DNA from: Pedobacter steynii
Lineage (GTDB): Bacteria > Bacteroidota > Bacteroidia > Sphingobacteriales > Sphingobacteriaceae
Assembly: GCF_001721645.1 (NCBI RefSeq)
Contig: NZ_CP017141.1
Location: 2,790,001-2,854,000 of the forward strand
Direction of reading: 5' to 3'
Length of the DNA: 64,000 bases
The notes under the pieces are model-generated. The model saw only the letters and a list, made by a program, of their open reading frames with translations, was not told the DNA's origin and did not search any database. Both the position numbers and the translations under genes were made by a program. Every line of letters starts with the position of its first letter. Position 1 is the stretch's first letter. Shown piece by piece: positions 34,695 through 43,477 of this stretch.

Positions 34695-36053
34695 ATGAGG
34701 AGAAATATCTACTTTTTTGGATTTATTGCTACGATCTTATTAGCCAGCTGCGGAAAAGGCGGACAAGGAGAATTGGTTGGGGTTTACAATAAGAAGTTCA
34801 AAAACAACCGGGTTCCATTGGGAATGGTATATGTACCTCCTGGCAGGACCCTGATCGGAATGTCTGATGAAGACATTAATAATTCGCAAAGTTCTCCAAG
34901 CCGCATGACCTCCTTCAGTGCCTTTTTTATGGATCAGACGGAAATTTCCAATGCGGAATACAGGCAATTTGTAAACTGGGTAAGAGATTCTGTTGCGATC
35001 AGCAGCTTAGGCCCCAGTGGTGCAGCAGCATTTTATAAGCCGGCACCTACAGGTACTCCTACTTCAATTTCTGAACGTTATATTGACTGGAAGAAGGTTG
35101 GAAATGGCTCTAACCTATGGAGTACAAAATCTGGAGGACTTGGCACCAAGCTTACAGACATGTACTATAGTGGCGCTGATGCTTTGCCAGGCAGAAATGA
35201 AATTGATGTAAGAAAGCTGAAATATGCTTATAGCATTAACAGTTTAGATCTTGCAGCAGAGGGCAGAAATGATCCCGCTAAAAAAAGACAGGATTTTATC
35301 ATAACCTATACCGATCTTCCTGACCCTGCCAAACCCAATCAATATCCTTCAGTAAATGTTTATCCTGATACCTTAGTTTGGAAAGTAGATTATTCTTATT
35401 CACAGAATGATCCGATGGTCAAAACCTATTTTAACCACCCTTCTTACGATGACTATCCGGTTGTTGGTGTGACCTGGGAACAAGCCACTGCATTTTGCGT
35501 ATGGCGGACCCGTTTCTACGAATCTGTAGCTGTATCAAGAAAACAACCTCTAAATTCAAGACCCGAATACCAGTTGCCGAGTGATGCTCAATTTGAATAT
35601 GCAGCAAGAGGTGGTAATGTGAAAACGAAATATCCATGGGGTGGTCCTTATGTGCGTAATACGAAAGGATGTATGCAAGCCAATTTTAAAGTCGGACGTG
35701 GTAACTATTCTGATGACGGAGGTTTGTATACGGTAAATGTAAAATCTTATTTCCCGAACGATTACGGCTTATACAATATGGCTGGTAATGTGGCCGAATG
35801 GACAGTTACTGCCTACAATCAATCAGCAGCTCCATTACTGCTTGATTTTAACCCGAACTTTACTTACGTAGCAAAATCTTCAGACAGCAAATACCTGAAA
35901 CGTAAAGTAGTGAGAGGGGGGTCCTGGAAGGACATCGGATTTTTCCTTCAAAATGCTGTTGGTACTTATGAGTACCAGGATCAGGCCCGGTCATATATTG
36001 GCTTCAGGTGTATCTCTGCGTACCCGGGTTCTGACATCAAGAATAGAAACTAA
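34695..36053 (+). CDS. gldK: Type IX secretion lipoprotein GldK/PorK
   Basis: A 452-residue lipoprotein (ATILLASCGKG, lipidated C19). The ATG at 34695 is preferred over a TTG 12 bases upstream. It has the FGE-sulfatase fold (MVYVPPGRTLIGMSDED, QTEISNAEYRQF, PVVGVTWEQATAFCVWR, YNMAGNVAEW) but lacks the paired copper-binding cysteines, so it is structural. GldK forms the periplasmic ring of the type IX secretion system with GldN. It heads gldK-L-M-N, with 33 bases to gldL. The ring is essential for T9SS in known species. Confidence 0.92.
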   Translation: MRRNIYFFGFIATILLASCGKGGQGELVGVYNKKFKNNRVPLGMVYVPPGRTLIGMSDEDINNSQSSPSRMTSFSAFFMDQTEISNAEYRQFVNWVRDSVAISSLGPSGAAAFYKPAPTGTPTSISERYIDWKKVGNGSNLWSTKSGGLGTKLTDMYYSGADALPGRNEIDVRKLKYAYSINSLDLAAEGRNDPAKKRQDFIITYTDLPDPAKPNQYPSVNVYPDTLVWKVDYSYSQNDPMVKTYFNHPSYDDYPVVGVTWEQATAFCVWRTRFYESVAVSRKQPLNSRPEYQLPSDAQFEYAARGGNVKTKYPWGGPYVRNTKGCMQANFKVGRGNYSDDGGLYTVNVKSYFPNDYGLYNMAGNVAEWTVTAYNQSAAPLLLDFNPNFTYVAKSSDSKYLKRKVVRGGSWKDIGFFLQNAVGTYEYQDQARSYIGFRCISAYPGSDIKNRN

Positions 36054-36086
36054 AAACAAACATACCACTCTTTCATCCTTAAGAAA

Positions 36087-36899
36087 ATGGCAGCAAAACG
36101 TAAATTCGATAAGATGCACCTGGCAATATCGCTTGGTGCCAGTGTAGTCATCCTTGGCGCGCTTTTCAAAATCCTTCACTTAGGTGGGGTATGGGGCAAC
36201 TACATGATCGGTGTAGGATTAGGTGTCGAAGCAATTTTATTTGCTTTAACTGGCTTTATCCAACCTGAACCTGAGCCTGAATGGGAAAGGGTGTATCCGG
36301 AATTAAGAGATGATTTTGATGGGGAATTGCCTAAATCATCGTCTAGAGCTGCTGTTCAGCCTGCTGCTTCATTTTCTTCTACAGCTGCATTGGATAAGAT
36401 GTTAACGGATGCCAAGGTAGGTCCGGAACTGATTGAAAGTCTGGGTACAGGCTTACGTACTTTTGGAGATAAAGTTGCTGCAATCTCGAATGTTGCAGAT
36501 GCTTCAACTGCAACGAATGAATTTACCGGTAAGCTGAAAACAGCTTCGGCAAGTTTTGATTCTTTAAATAGTGCTTTTTCGAAAGCAACTGCCCAGCTGG
36601 TTGAAATTGGAGAAAGCACAGGTGCTTCTCAGGCCTATCATTCTCAGGTGAATGCACTGGCGAAAAACCTATCTGCTTTAAATGCAGTTTACGAATTGGA
36701 ATTACAGGATTCAAGTGCCCATTTAAAATCAATGAATAAATTCTATCAGAACCTTTCTCTGACCATGAATAACTTCAACGAATCTATGGAGGACTCCAAA
36801 CAGTTTAAAGATGAAGTTGGTAAACTGGCTAAAAACTTGTCTTCATTAAATGCAATTTATGGCAACATGTTGTCTGCTATGAACCAGCCACGTATATAA
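36087..36899 (+). CDS. gldL: Type IX secretion/gliding motor protein GldL
   Basis: A 270-residue inner-membrane protein with two membrane segments near the N-terminus (HLAISLGASVVILGALFKIL and YMIGVGLGVEAILFALTGF), then a long cytoplasmic coiled-coil region rich in alanine, serine and asparagine. GldL and GldM form the proton-driven rotary motor of type IX secretion and gliding. In the family, a glutamate in TM2 takes part in proton use; here a glutamate lies in GLGVEAILF. It is placed between gldK and gldM with 33- and 44-base gaps. Confidence 0.92.
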   Translation: MAAKRKFDKMHLAISLGASVVILGALFKILHLGGVWGNYMIGVGLGVEAILFALTGFIQPEPEPEWERVYPELRDDFDGELPKSSSRAAVQPAASFSSTAALDKMLTDAKVGPELIESLGTGLRTFGDKVAAISNVADASTATNEFTGKLKTASASFDSLNSAFSKATAQLVEIGESTGASQAYHSQVNALAKNLSALNAVYELELQDSSAHLKSMNKFYQNLSLTMNNFNESMEDSKQFKDEVGKLAKNLSSLNAIYGNMLSAMNQPRI

Positions 36900-36943
36900 G
36901 CGTACTTAATTAGTTATCACTTAATCATCAGACCTAATTAATA

Positions 36944-38482
36944 ATGGCCGCAGGAAAACAAACGACAAGGCAGAAGATGATCAATATCATGTATTTGGTA
37001 TTGTTAGCTATGCTTGCTTTAAACGTATCAGATACTATTCTTAATGCTTTTAAGAACATCAACGACAGCTTGGTGACTTCAAAAACAAACGTCAATACCA
37101 GTATTGAACAGCTTTTTGCTGCATTTCAGAACACTAAACTTAAAGATGAGCCTGCAAGAGCCCAGCCGATATGGGAAAGTGCAAATAAGGCAAAAGCTTA
37201 TGCCGATGAGCTTACAAACTACATTCAGAAGCTGAAAGATCAGTTTGCCCTTGCCGGAAAAGGAATTGACCCGGAAACAGGAGATTTAACAGAGCGTTCC
37301 AATATGGATATTGCTCAGGGAATCATGATCAATCAGAAAGAGGGGGATAAATTACAGACTAAGATCAATGAAACACGTGAGAAACTGATTGCCTTACTTA
37401 AACCTGAAGACCGTAAAGGAATTACTTTTTCTCTGGAGGCTAAGGATGCTGAAAAATCCGTAAATGGTAAGAAGAACTGGGCAGACATTAATTTTGGTGA
37501 GGGAACGCCGCTAACTGCTGCAAATACCATTTTAACTAAACTTCAATCTGATGTGAAAAATGCAGAGGCTGAAGTGGTAAAGAAATTATTTGGAAATATG
37601 GATAAAGCTTTGGTTAATCTGGATCAGTTTGATGCAGTTGCTGTGGCGCCGAGTTCATATGTTATCCAGGGACAGCCGTATACCGCGCAGGTATTTTTAA
37701 CTGCAAGCGATTCCCGCTCTAATCCGGATATCTCCGTAAATTCAAACCCGCTTTCTGTAAAAGATGGTAAAGGGGTATATACCGGAAGTACCGGAAGTGT
37801 TGGTGTCTTCAAATGGGTTGGAACCATCCGTGTAAAACAAACCGATGGTAAAGTGATGGAGTATAAAACTCCTGAGCAAACCTATCAGGTGGCTAAACCA
37901 TCTGCAACCGTTTCGCCGGATAAGATGAATGTGATTTATGCTGGTATTCCCAATCCTTTTTCAGTATCTGCAGCAGGTTTTCCTTTGGAAAGTGTACGTG
38001 CAAGCATGGCTGGTGGATCAATCTCAGGAGGAAATGGTAAATATACCGTTAATGTACCTGGCAGTCAGGTAGGAAAAGAGCTGAGTATCAATGTTTCGGC
38101 AACGAGTGGAGGGAAAACTTTAAACCTGGGTTCACAAACTTTCAGGGTGAAGGCTTTGCCAACACCTAAAGCGTTGGTAAAAGGCAGACCGGGTGGAAGT
38201 GTTGATCTCGAATGGTTGGAAAGTGCCGGTTTGATGGACACTCAGCTGGATGATTTCGTTTTTGATGTAAAATACAGAGTGATCAGATTCTCGGCAACAT
38301 TTATCAACCCAAGATCTGACGCGGTAACGATACAAAATAGTGGTGCGGGATTCAGTGGCCAGATCAAAGGCGCTTTAAATTCTATCAAACCTGGAGCAAC
38401 GGTAATCTTTAAAGACATCGTATGTGAAGGCCCTGATGGTCGTCAGAAAGTATTAGACGGGATCACATTTAGTGCAAAATAG
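36944..38482 (+). CDS. gldM: Type IX secretion/gliding motor protein GldM
   Basis: A 512-residue protein with one membrane segment near the N-terminus (MINIMYLVLLAMLALNVSD). The rest is periplasmic and contains a helical region to about residue 220, followed by beta domains (SATVSPDKMNVIYAGIPNP) up to the C-terminus. In the family, a conserved charged residue beside the membrane helix supports coupling to GldL, and the periplasmic rod reaches the GldK/N ring. It ends 8 bases before gldN. Confidence 0.92.
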   Translation: MAAGKQTTRQKMINIMYLVLLAMLALNVSDTILNAFKNINDSLVTSKTNVNTSIEQLFAAFQNTKLKDEPARAQPIWESANKAKAYADELTNYIQKLKDQFALAGKGIDPETGDLTERSNMDIAQGIMINQKEGDKLQTKINETREKLIALLKPEDRKGITFSLEAKDAEKSVNGKKNWADINFGEGTPLTAANTILTKLQSDVKNAEAEVVKKLFGNMDKALVNLDQFDAVAVAPSSYVIQGQPYTAQVFLTASDSRSNPDISVNSNPLSVKDGKGVYTGSTGSVGVFKWVGTIRVKQTDGKVMEYKTPEQTYQVAKPSATVSPDKMNVIYAGIPNPFSVSAAGFPLESVRASMAGGSISGGNGKYTVNVPGSQVGKELSINVSATSGGKTLNLGSQTFRVKALPTPKALVKGRPGGSVDLEWLESAGLMDTQLDDFVFDVKYRVIRFSATFINPRSDAVTIQNSGAGFSGQIKGALNSIKPGATVIFKDIVCEGPDGRQKVLDGITFSAK

Positions 38483-38490
38483 GAGGGAAC

Positions 38491-39369
38491 ATGAAAAATA
38501 TTTTAAGTATTGCGTTATTACTGTTATTGGGGATTGGTGCTTCGGCACAGGATAGTATTCCACCTGCAGTAAAACCTTTGAAAAAGACTAAGATAAAAAC
38601 ACCGCCCAAAGATGGTTTTTCGGCTAGAAAGGATGTGGATAGTGCGGTAATGGTACCTTATGCTGACGTCAGGGAAGAGGATGTATATTACTCAAAACGA
38701 ATCTGGCGTGAAATAGACCTTAGAGATACGATTAACTCCGTGTTAAGAGCAGAAAATGCCAGGCTGATTGATGTATTAATGGAAGCAATTACCAACGAAG
38801 AACTGACCGCATATTCTTCTAAGGATACTGTTGCAGGAAAAATTCTTGAAGATAATGATTCCTTTAAAATTGCTTTAACTGCACAGGAAGCTTTGCAAAA
38901 TATGCGTGGGGTAACGGAAGGAACTCCGGATGCAACTACAGGGAAAATTGCTGAGCCAAGTCTTAAGAAATTCAGACCTGATGAATTCCTGAAATTCAGG
39001 ATCAAAGAAGATTGGATTTTAGATACAAAACGTTCTATTTTTGAACCCCGGATTGTAGGTCTGGCACCAATGAAAATGGTGGAAGGAAACTGGCAACCGG
39101 TATTCTGGATCTATTATGATGATGCACGGGAGCTATTGACGAAGAAGAAGTTAATGAACCCGGCTAATGATGCCTCAGTTCTGACTTTTGATGATTTCTT
39201 TGTAAGGCGTTTGTTTGCCAGCTATATCGTGAAAGAAACGAATCCAGGGAATAAAAATATTACTGATATGCTGGGCCTTACTGACCCTAAAGATCCGAGA
39301 AAATTATATGAATCGGAAAAGATTAAAAAATCTATAGCAGATTTTGAACAAAGCCTTTGGGAGTATTAA
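38491..39369 (+). CDS. gldN: Type IX secretion ring protein GldN/PorN
   Basis: A 292-residue exported protein (signal peptide ending near GASAQD, residue 20). Family features include SKRIWREIDLRDTIN, FRIKEDWILDTKRSIFEPRIVGLAPM and FWIYYDDAR. GldN joins GldK in the periplasmic ring of the type IX system. It is the last gene of gldKLMN and ends with a clear terminator shared with the convergent uvrC. Confidence 0.92.
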   Translation: MKNILSIALLLLLGIGASAQDSIPPAVKPLKKTKIKTPPKDGFSARKDVDSAVMVPYADVREEDVYYSKRIWREIDLRDTINSVLRAENARLIDVLMEAITNEELTAYSSKDTVAGKILEDNDSFKIALTAQEALQNMRGVTEGTPDATTGKIAEPSLKKFRPDEFLKFRIKEDWILDTKRSIFEPRIVGLAPMKMVEGNWQPVFWIYYDDARELLTKKKLMNPANDASVLTFDDFFVRRLFASYIVKETNPGNKNITDMLGLTDPKDPRKLYESEKIKKSIADFEQSLWEY

Positions 39370-39389
39370 TTCCCGAAAATTATTGCCAT

Positions 39390-39429
39390 AAAAATCCGGT
39401 CTTTCTTAAAGAGAGGACCGGATTTTTTT
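39390..39429. terminator. Bidirectional terminator between gldN and uvrC
   Basis: AAATCCGGTC (39392-39401) pairs with GACCGGATTT (39416-39425), flanked by A and T runs (seven T on the plus side), so it can stop transcription from either side. Confidence 0.88.
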
Positions 39430-39434
39430 ATGTC

Positions 39435-41234
39435 TTATTCTTTATTAAAGTAATTGGTTAAAGCAATGACCTGCGCTTTATTGAGAACCTTCTGTAATTC
39501 GGCTTCTTCTGCCTCCCGGATTTTTTTTACGGATTTGAAATGGCGTAACAATTTGTCAGCTGTAGTTTTTCCGATACCCTCTATCTGTTCCAGCTCTGTT
39601 TTGAGTGTTCCCTGATCTCTTTTTTTTCTGTGGAAGGTGATGCCAAAACGGTGAGCTTCATCACGAAGTTGTTGTATGACTTTAAGCGTTTCTGATTTTT
39701 TGTCCAGATACAGCGGATAAGGATCTCCTGGAAAAAACAGTTCCTCCAGTCTTTTTGCAATTCCAATCACAGCAACCTTCTTGTCTATCCCCAGTTTCTT
39801 TAAGCTGGCCATAGCAGAGGATAGCTGCCCTTTTCCGCCATCAATTATGATCAACTGAGGCAAAGTCCCCTCTTCTTCCAGCATGCGCTTATATCGCCTC
39901 AAAACCGCTTCCTCCATTGTGGCAAAGTCGTTGGGGCCCTCTACTGTTTTGACATTAAAATGCCGGTAGTCCTTCTTCGAAGGTTTGGCATCTTTAAAAA
40001 CTACAATTGCCGACACGGGATACTTGCCCTGGAAGTTAGAGTTGTCAAAGCATTCAATATGTTTAGGGAATTGAGTTAAGCTCAGGTCCTTTTGCATCTG
40101 CGTTAAAATGCGATCTGTTCTTAAATCTGGATTGAGTTTCTCATATTGGTTCAGCTTCTCCTTTTTAAAGAATAAGACATTTTTCTGGGATAGCTCCAGC
40201 AGGCTTTTCTTCTCTCCTAGTTTTGGAACGGTGAAGCGGATATTTTTATCCTCCAGGCTGAGCTCAAAAGGAACTACGATTTCTTTGGAGGTGCTGTTAA
40301 ATTTGGTTCGGAACTCGGTAATGGCAATCGTTAATAACTCCTCATCGGTCTCATCGAGTCTTTTTTTAATCTCAATGGTCTGAGTCTGAATAATGCTGCC
40401 GTTCATGATCTTCAGGTAATTGACAAAAGCGTATCGCTCATCGGATGCAATGCTCACTACATCAATATTGGTAATGGCACTGCTGACCACAGTCGATTTG
40501 CTCTGGTATTTTTCCAATACGACTAGTTTTCTTTGGTATTGGTGGGCATATTCGAAATTCAGCTCCGCCGCTGCATCCTTTATAACCTGCTTTACATCTT
40601 TGATGACATTCCCGATCTTTCCATTCAGAATGTCTTTTATTTCTTCAATATTTTTGTCGTAATCCTCTAAACTCTGATAAGCCTGACACGGTCCTTTACA
40701 ATTGCCAATCTGATATTCCAGGCACACCTTAAATTTGCCATCATTGATATTTTTTTCAGTAAGCGGCAGGTTACACGTACGAAGGGTATAGGTTTCTTTG
40801 ATCAGGTCAAGAATGGTATGCATCATTCCCACAGAAGCATAGGGGCCAAAATAAGTAGAGCCGTCTTTCACTCTGTTTCTGGTCCAGAATACCCTTGGAA
40901 AAGGTTCTTTCTTAATGATAATCCAGGGATAGGTTTTATCATCTTTCAGCATGATATTATACCTGGGCTGATGTTTTTTAATGAGACTGTTTTCCAGCAG
41001 CCAGGCATCAATTTCTGTATCTACAATGGTGAAAGTAATCTTCCTGATTTTAGAAACGAGTACTTTGGTCTTGCCATTCAGCTGCTTATCCTGATTGAAA
41101 TACGAGCCAACCCTGTTTCTAAGGTCTTTGGCTTTACCGATGTATATCAGGGTATCTTCCATATCCCAATACTGGTAAACACCAGGTTTATGCGGAATAT
41201 CAGCTAATACCTTTTTATAATCAAAAGCACTCAT
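39435..41234 (-). CDS. uvrC: Excinuclease ABC subunit C
   Basis: A 599-residue UvrC. The GIY-YIG nuclease domain opens the protein (KPGVYQYWDMEDTLIYIGKA at about 16-35). A UVR-type region, the C-terminal RNase H-like endonuclease domain (ECFDNSNFQG, LIIIDGGKGQL) and a helix-hairpin-helix end (IEGIGKTTADKLLRHF) follow. It makes both incisions in nucleotide excision repair. It lies 18 bases after the PBP gene on the same strand, sharing an operon with sprE and PBP1A, an unusual grouping of repair and envelope genes. Confidence 0.95.
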   Translation of the reverse strand: MSAFDYKKVLADIPHKPGVYQYWDMEDTLIYIGKAKDLRNRVGSYFNQDKQLNGKTKVLVSKIRKITFTIVDTEIDAWLLENSLIKKHQPRYNIMLKDDKTYPWIIIKKEPFPRVFWTRNRVKDGSTYFGPYASVGMMHTILDLIKETYTLRTCNLPLTEKNINDGKFKVCLEYQIGNCKGPCQAYQSLEDYDKNIEEIKDILNGKIGNVIKDVKQVIKDAAAELNFEYAHQYQRKLVVLEKYQSKSTVVSSAITNIDVVSIASDERYAFVNYLKIMNGSIIQTQTIEIKKRLDETDEELLTIAITEFRTKFNSTSKEIVVPFELSLEDKNIRFTVPKLGEKKSLLELSQKNVLFFKKEKLNQYEKLNPDLRTDRILTQMQKDLSLTQFPKHIECFDNSNFQGKYPVSAIVVFKDAKPSKKDYRHFNVKTVEGPNDFATMEEAVLRRYKRMLEEEGTLPQLIIIDGGKGQLSSAMASLKKLGIDKKVAVIGIAKRLEELFFPGDPYPLYLDKKSETLKVIQQLRDEAHRFGITFHRKKRDQGTLKTELEQIEGIGKTTADKLLRHFKSVKKIREAEEAELQKVLNKAQVIALTNYFNKE

Positions 41235-41252
41235 TGGAATTTTTTAAAATAA

Positions 41253-43475
41253 TTAGAAGCCTAATTTCTCGTCCAGCTCAGTTTTTTGTTCCTGTTGTTG
41301 GTACTGATTGCAATCGAATGTAATTGATACTCCATTTTTAGGCGGCTCAAAATCAGCTTTACTCATCTTCAGCTTAGGACTGGCATATACCCGTTTCATA
41401 AAACCGGCGTAAATAGGAAGGGCAGTTGTTGCCCCGTCACCTTGTGCCGTACTGGTAAAGTGGAACGCACGGTCTTCACAACCAGTCCATACGCCTGCTA
41501 CCAATTGAGGGGTAATCGCCATAAACCAACCATCCGAGTTGGCATTGGTGGTCCCGGTTTTTCCACCGATAGGCCCCGTTACCCCAAATCTTCCTGCCAG
41601 TCGCCATCCTGTTCCATTGGTCACCACGCCCCGAAGCATTCTGGTCATCACATAGGCAACTTCTTCGTTCATTGCAGGAACTGGAATAGGTTTTTCACTA
41701 TATAATACCACACCATTTTTATCCTCTATTTTCAAAATATAAGTAGGTTTATTCCACACTCCTTTGTTGGCAAAAACACTGTAAGCACCTACCATGTCAT
41801 AAACGGAAGCATCAAAAGATCCGAGCGCAATGGATGGATATGCCGGTACTTCAGAGGTAATCCCCATTTTTTTTGCCAGGGTTGCCACTGCAGTTGGTCC
41901 CACCTGCTTCATCAGAAATGCGGCGATGTAATTTTGAGAGAGTGCCAGAGCTTTCTGCAGGGTCAGGTATCCAGGTACTGTTCCCGAAGACCTTGGCGTC
42001 CAGGGTGCACTTCCCGGAACTTCAATCGTTACCGGTTCATTCAATACACTGAAACATGGAGAATATCCGTTTTCAATTGCTACGGCATAAGTAAAAGGTT
42101 TGGCTGTGGAGCCAACCTGTCTGGTTCCCATTTTTACCTGGTCGTATTTAAAATGTTCATAATTGATCCCGCCAACCCAGGCTTTAACATATCCGGATTG
42201 AGGATCCATCGCCATCATGGCATTTCTCAACAATAATTTATAGTACTTTACAGAGTCTATAGGTTTCATTAAAGTGTCGACATTGCCTTTCCATGTAAAA
42301 ATATTTAACCTGGTCGGTGTGTTGAAATCGGCCTTAATTTCTTCATTTGATTTTCCTTCCAGTTGCAATGCCTTATAACGGTCTGATCTTCTCACACCTT
42401 GCTCAATCTGCATTTCTTTGCCTTTAAAAGGATTTCGGCCTTTCCAGCTATTATTGAAAGACACCTGCAAAGTTTTCATGTATTCTTTTTGAGCCTCTTC
42501 TGCAAATACCTGCATGTCGTAGTTGATGGTGGTGGTGATTCTCAGGCCATCCCTGTCCAGGTCGTATGGTGTGCCATCCGATTTAAGAATAGAGCGGTCC
42601 TGGAAGATCTTTTTAATGTCGCTTTTTAATACTGCCCTAAAATATGGGGCAATACCATCGTTTACCGTCGCTGCACTGAAGCGCAGACCGAGTGGTTTTT
42701 CTCTTTCTTTTTCAAAATCGCTTTCTGTAAGGAAATCTGCCTTTACCATCAAACCCATAATGGTATTTCTACGGGCTAAGGAACGGTCAGGATTACGGGT
42801 GGGTGAGTATCTGGATATTCCTTTCAGAATTCCTACGAGTGTTGCTGCCTGACTTACCGATAATTTATCTGGGGTGGTATTAAAATATACCCTTGCTGCA
42901 GACTTTATACCATAGGCCTGATTTCCAAAATCAACCGTATTTAAATACATCACGATGATTTCTTCCTTGGTATAGTTACGCTCTAATTTTACCGCAATTA
43001 CCCATTCCTGAAATTTTTGCAACAAACGTTTGGCGAAGTTCTTCTGACGTCCTTCTTCTGAGAAGAGGTTTAGTGCCAACTGTTGGGTGATGGTACTTCC
43101 ACCTTGTTTTTTTCCGATAATGGCATATAGAAATATCGTAAATGTACGTTTGAAATCGATTCCTGAATGCTCCTTGAAACGAACGTCTTCGGTAGCGATT
43201 AAGGCATTAATGACATTCGGGGAGATTGCGGGATAAGTTACATTGGAGCGGTTCTGAACGAAATATGTGCCCAGGACTTTACCCTCTTCAGTAATAACCT
43301 CAGAAGCCTGATTACTTTTTGGATGTTCGATATCTCTGAAGGATGGGAGTTCTCCAAACAAACCAAAACCTACTGCAATGATGAAGAGAGCAAATAAAAC
43401 GATTCCTGCAATTAATAATTTCCAAAGTCTATAGTTGTACTTTCTGATGTCTTCTTGCGAAAGTGGTTTGTTCAT
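41253..43475 (-). CDS. Class A penicillin-binding protein 1A
   Basis: A 740-residue bifunctional peptidoglycan synthase with a short cytoplasmic tail and one membrane segment (about residues 19-40). The glycosyltransferase domain carries ATEDVRF (catalytic E96) and GGSTITQQLALNLF. The transpeptidase domain carries the serine motif STAK, SQN and KTGTT. Length and motif order match the PBP1A type. It starts 2 bases after the sprE stop and ends 18 bases before uvrC, so the three are cotranscribed. Confidence 0.93.
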   Translation of the reverse strand: MNKPLSQEDIRKYNYRLWKLLIAGIVLFALFIIAVGFGLFGELPSFRDIEHPKSNQASEVITEEGKVLGTYFVQNRSNVTYPAISPNVINALIATEDVRFKEHSGIDFKRTFTIFLYAIIGKKQGGSTITQQLALNLFSEEGRQKNFAKRLLQKFQEWVIAVKLERNYTKEEIIVMYLNTVDFGNQAYGIKSAARVYFNTTPDKLSVSQAATLVGILKGISRYSPTRNPDRSLARRNTIMGLMVKADFLTESDFEKEREKPLGLRFSAATVNDGIAPYFRAVLKSDIKKIFQDRSILKSDGTPYDLDRDGLRITTTINYDMQVFAEEAQKEYMKTLQVSFNNSWKGRNPFKGKEMQIEQGVRRSDRYKALQLEGKSNEEIKADFNTPTRLNIFTWKGNVDTLMKPIDSVKYYKLLLRNAMMAMDPQSGYVKAWVGGINYEHFKYDQVKMGTRQVGSTAKPFTYAVAIENGYSPCFSVLNEPVTIEVPGSAPWTPRSSGTVPGYLTLQKALALSQNYIAAFLMKQVGPTAVATLAKKMGITSEVPAYPSIALGSFDASVYDMVGAYSVFANKGVWNKPTYILKIEDKNGVVLYSEKPIPVPAMNEEVAYVMTRMLRGVVTNGTGWRLAGRFGVTGPIGGKTGTTNANSDGWFMAITPQLVAGVWTGCEDRAFHFTSTAQGDGATTALPIYAGFMKRVYASPKLKMSKADFEPPKNGVSITFDCNQYQQQEQKTELDEKLGF

Positions 43476-43477
43476 TT

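Noticed and set aside
43023..43032. CAAACGTTTG, the same 10-base core as the LacI-type operators
   Set aside because: It lies inside the PBP1A coding sequence, lacks the extended GCG flanks and is far from any promoter. Chance is the simpler explanation.
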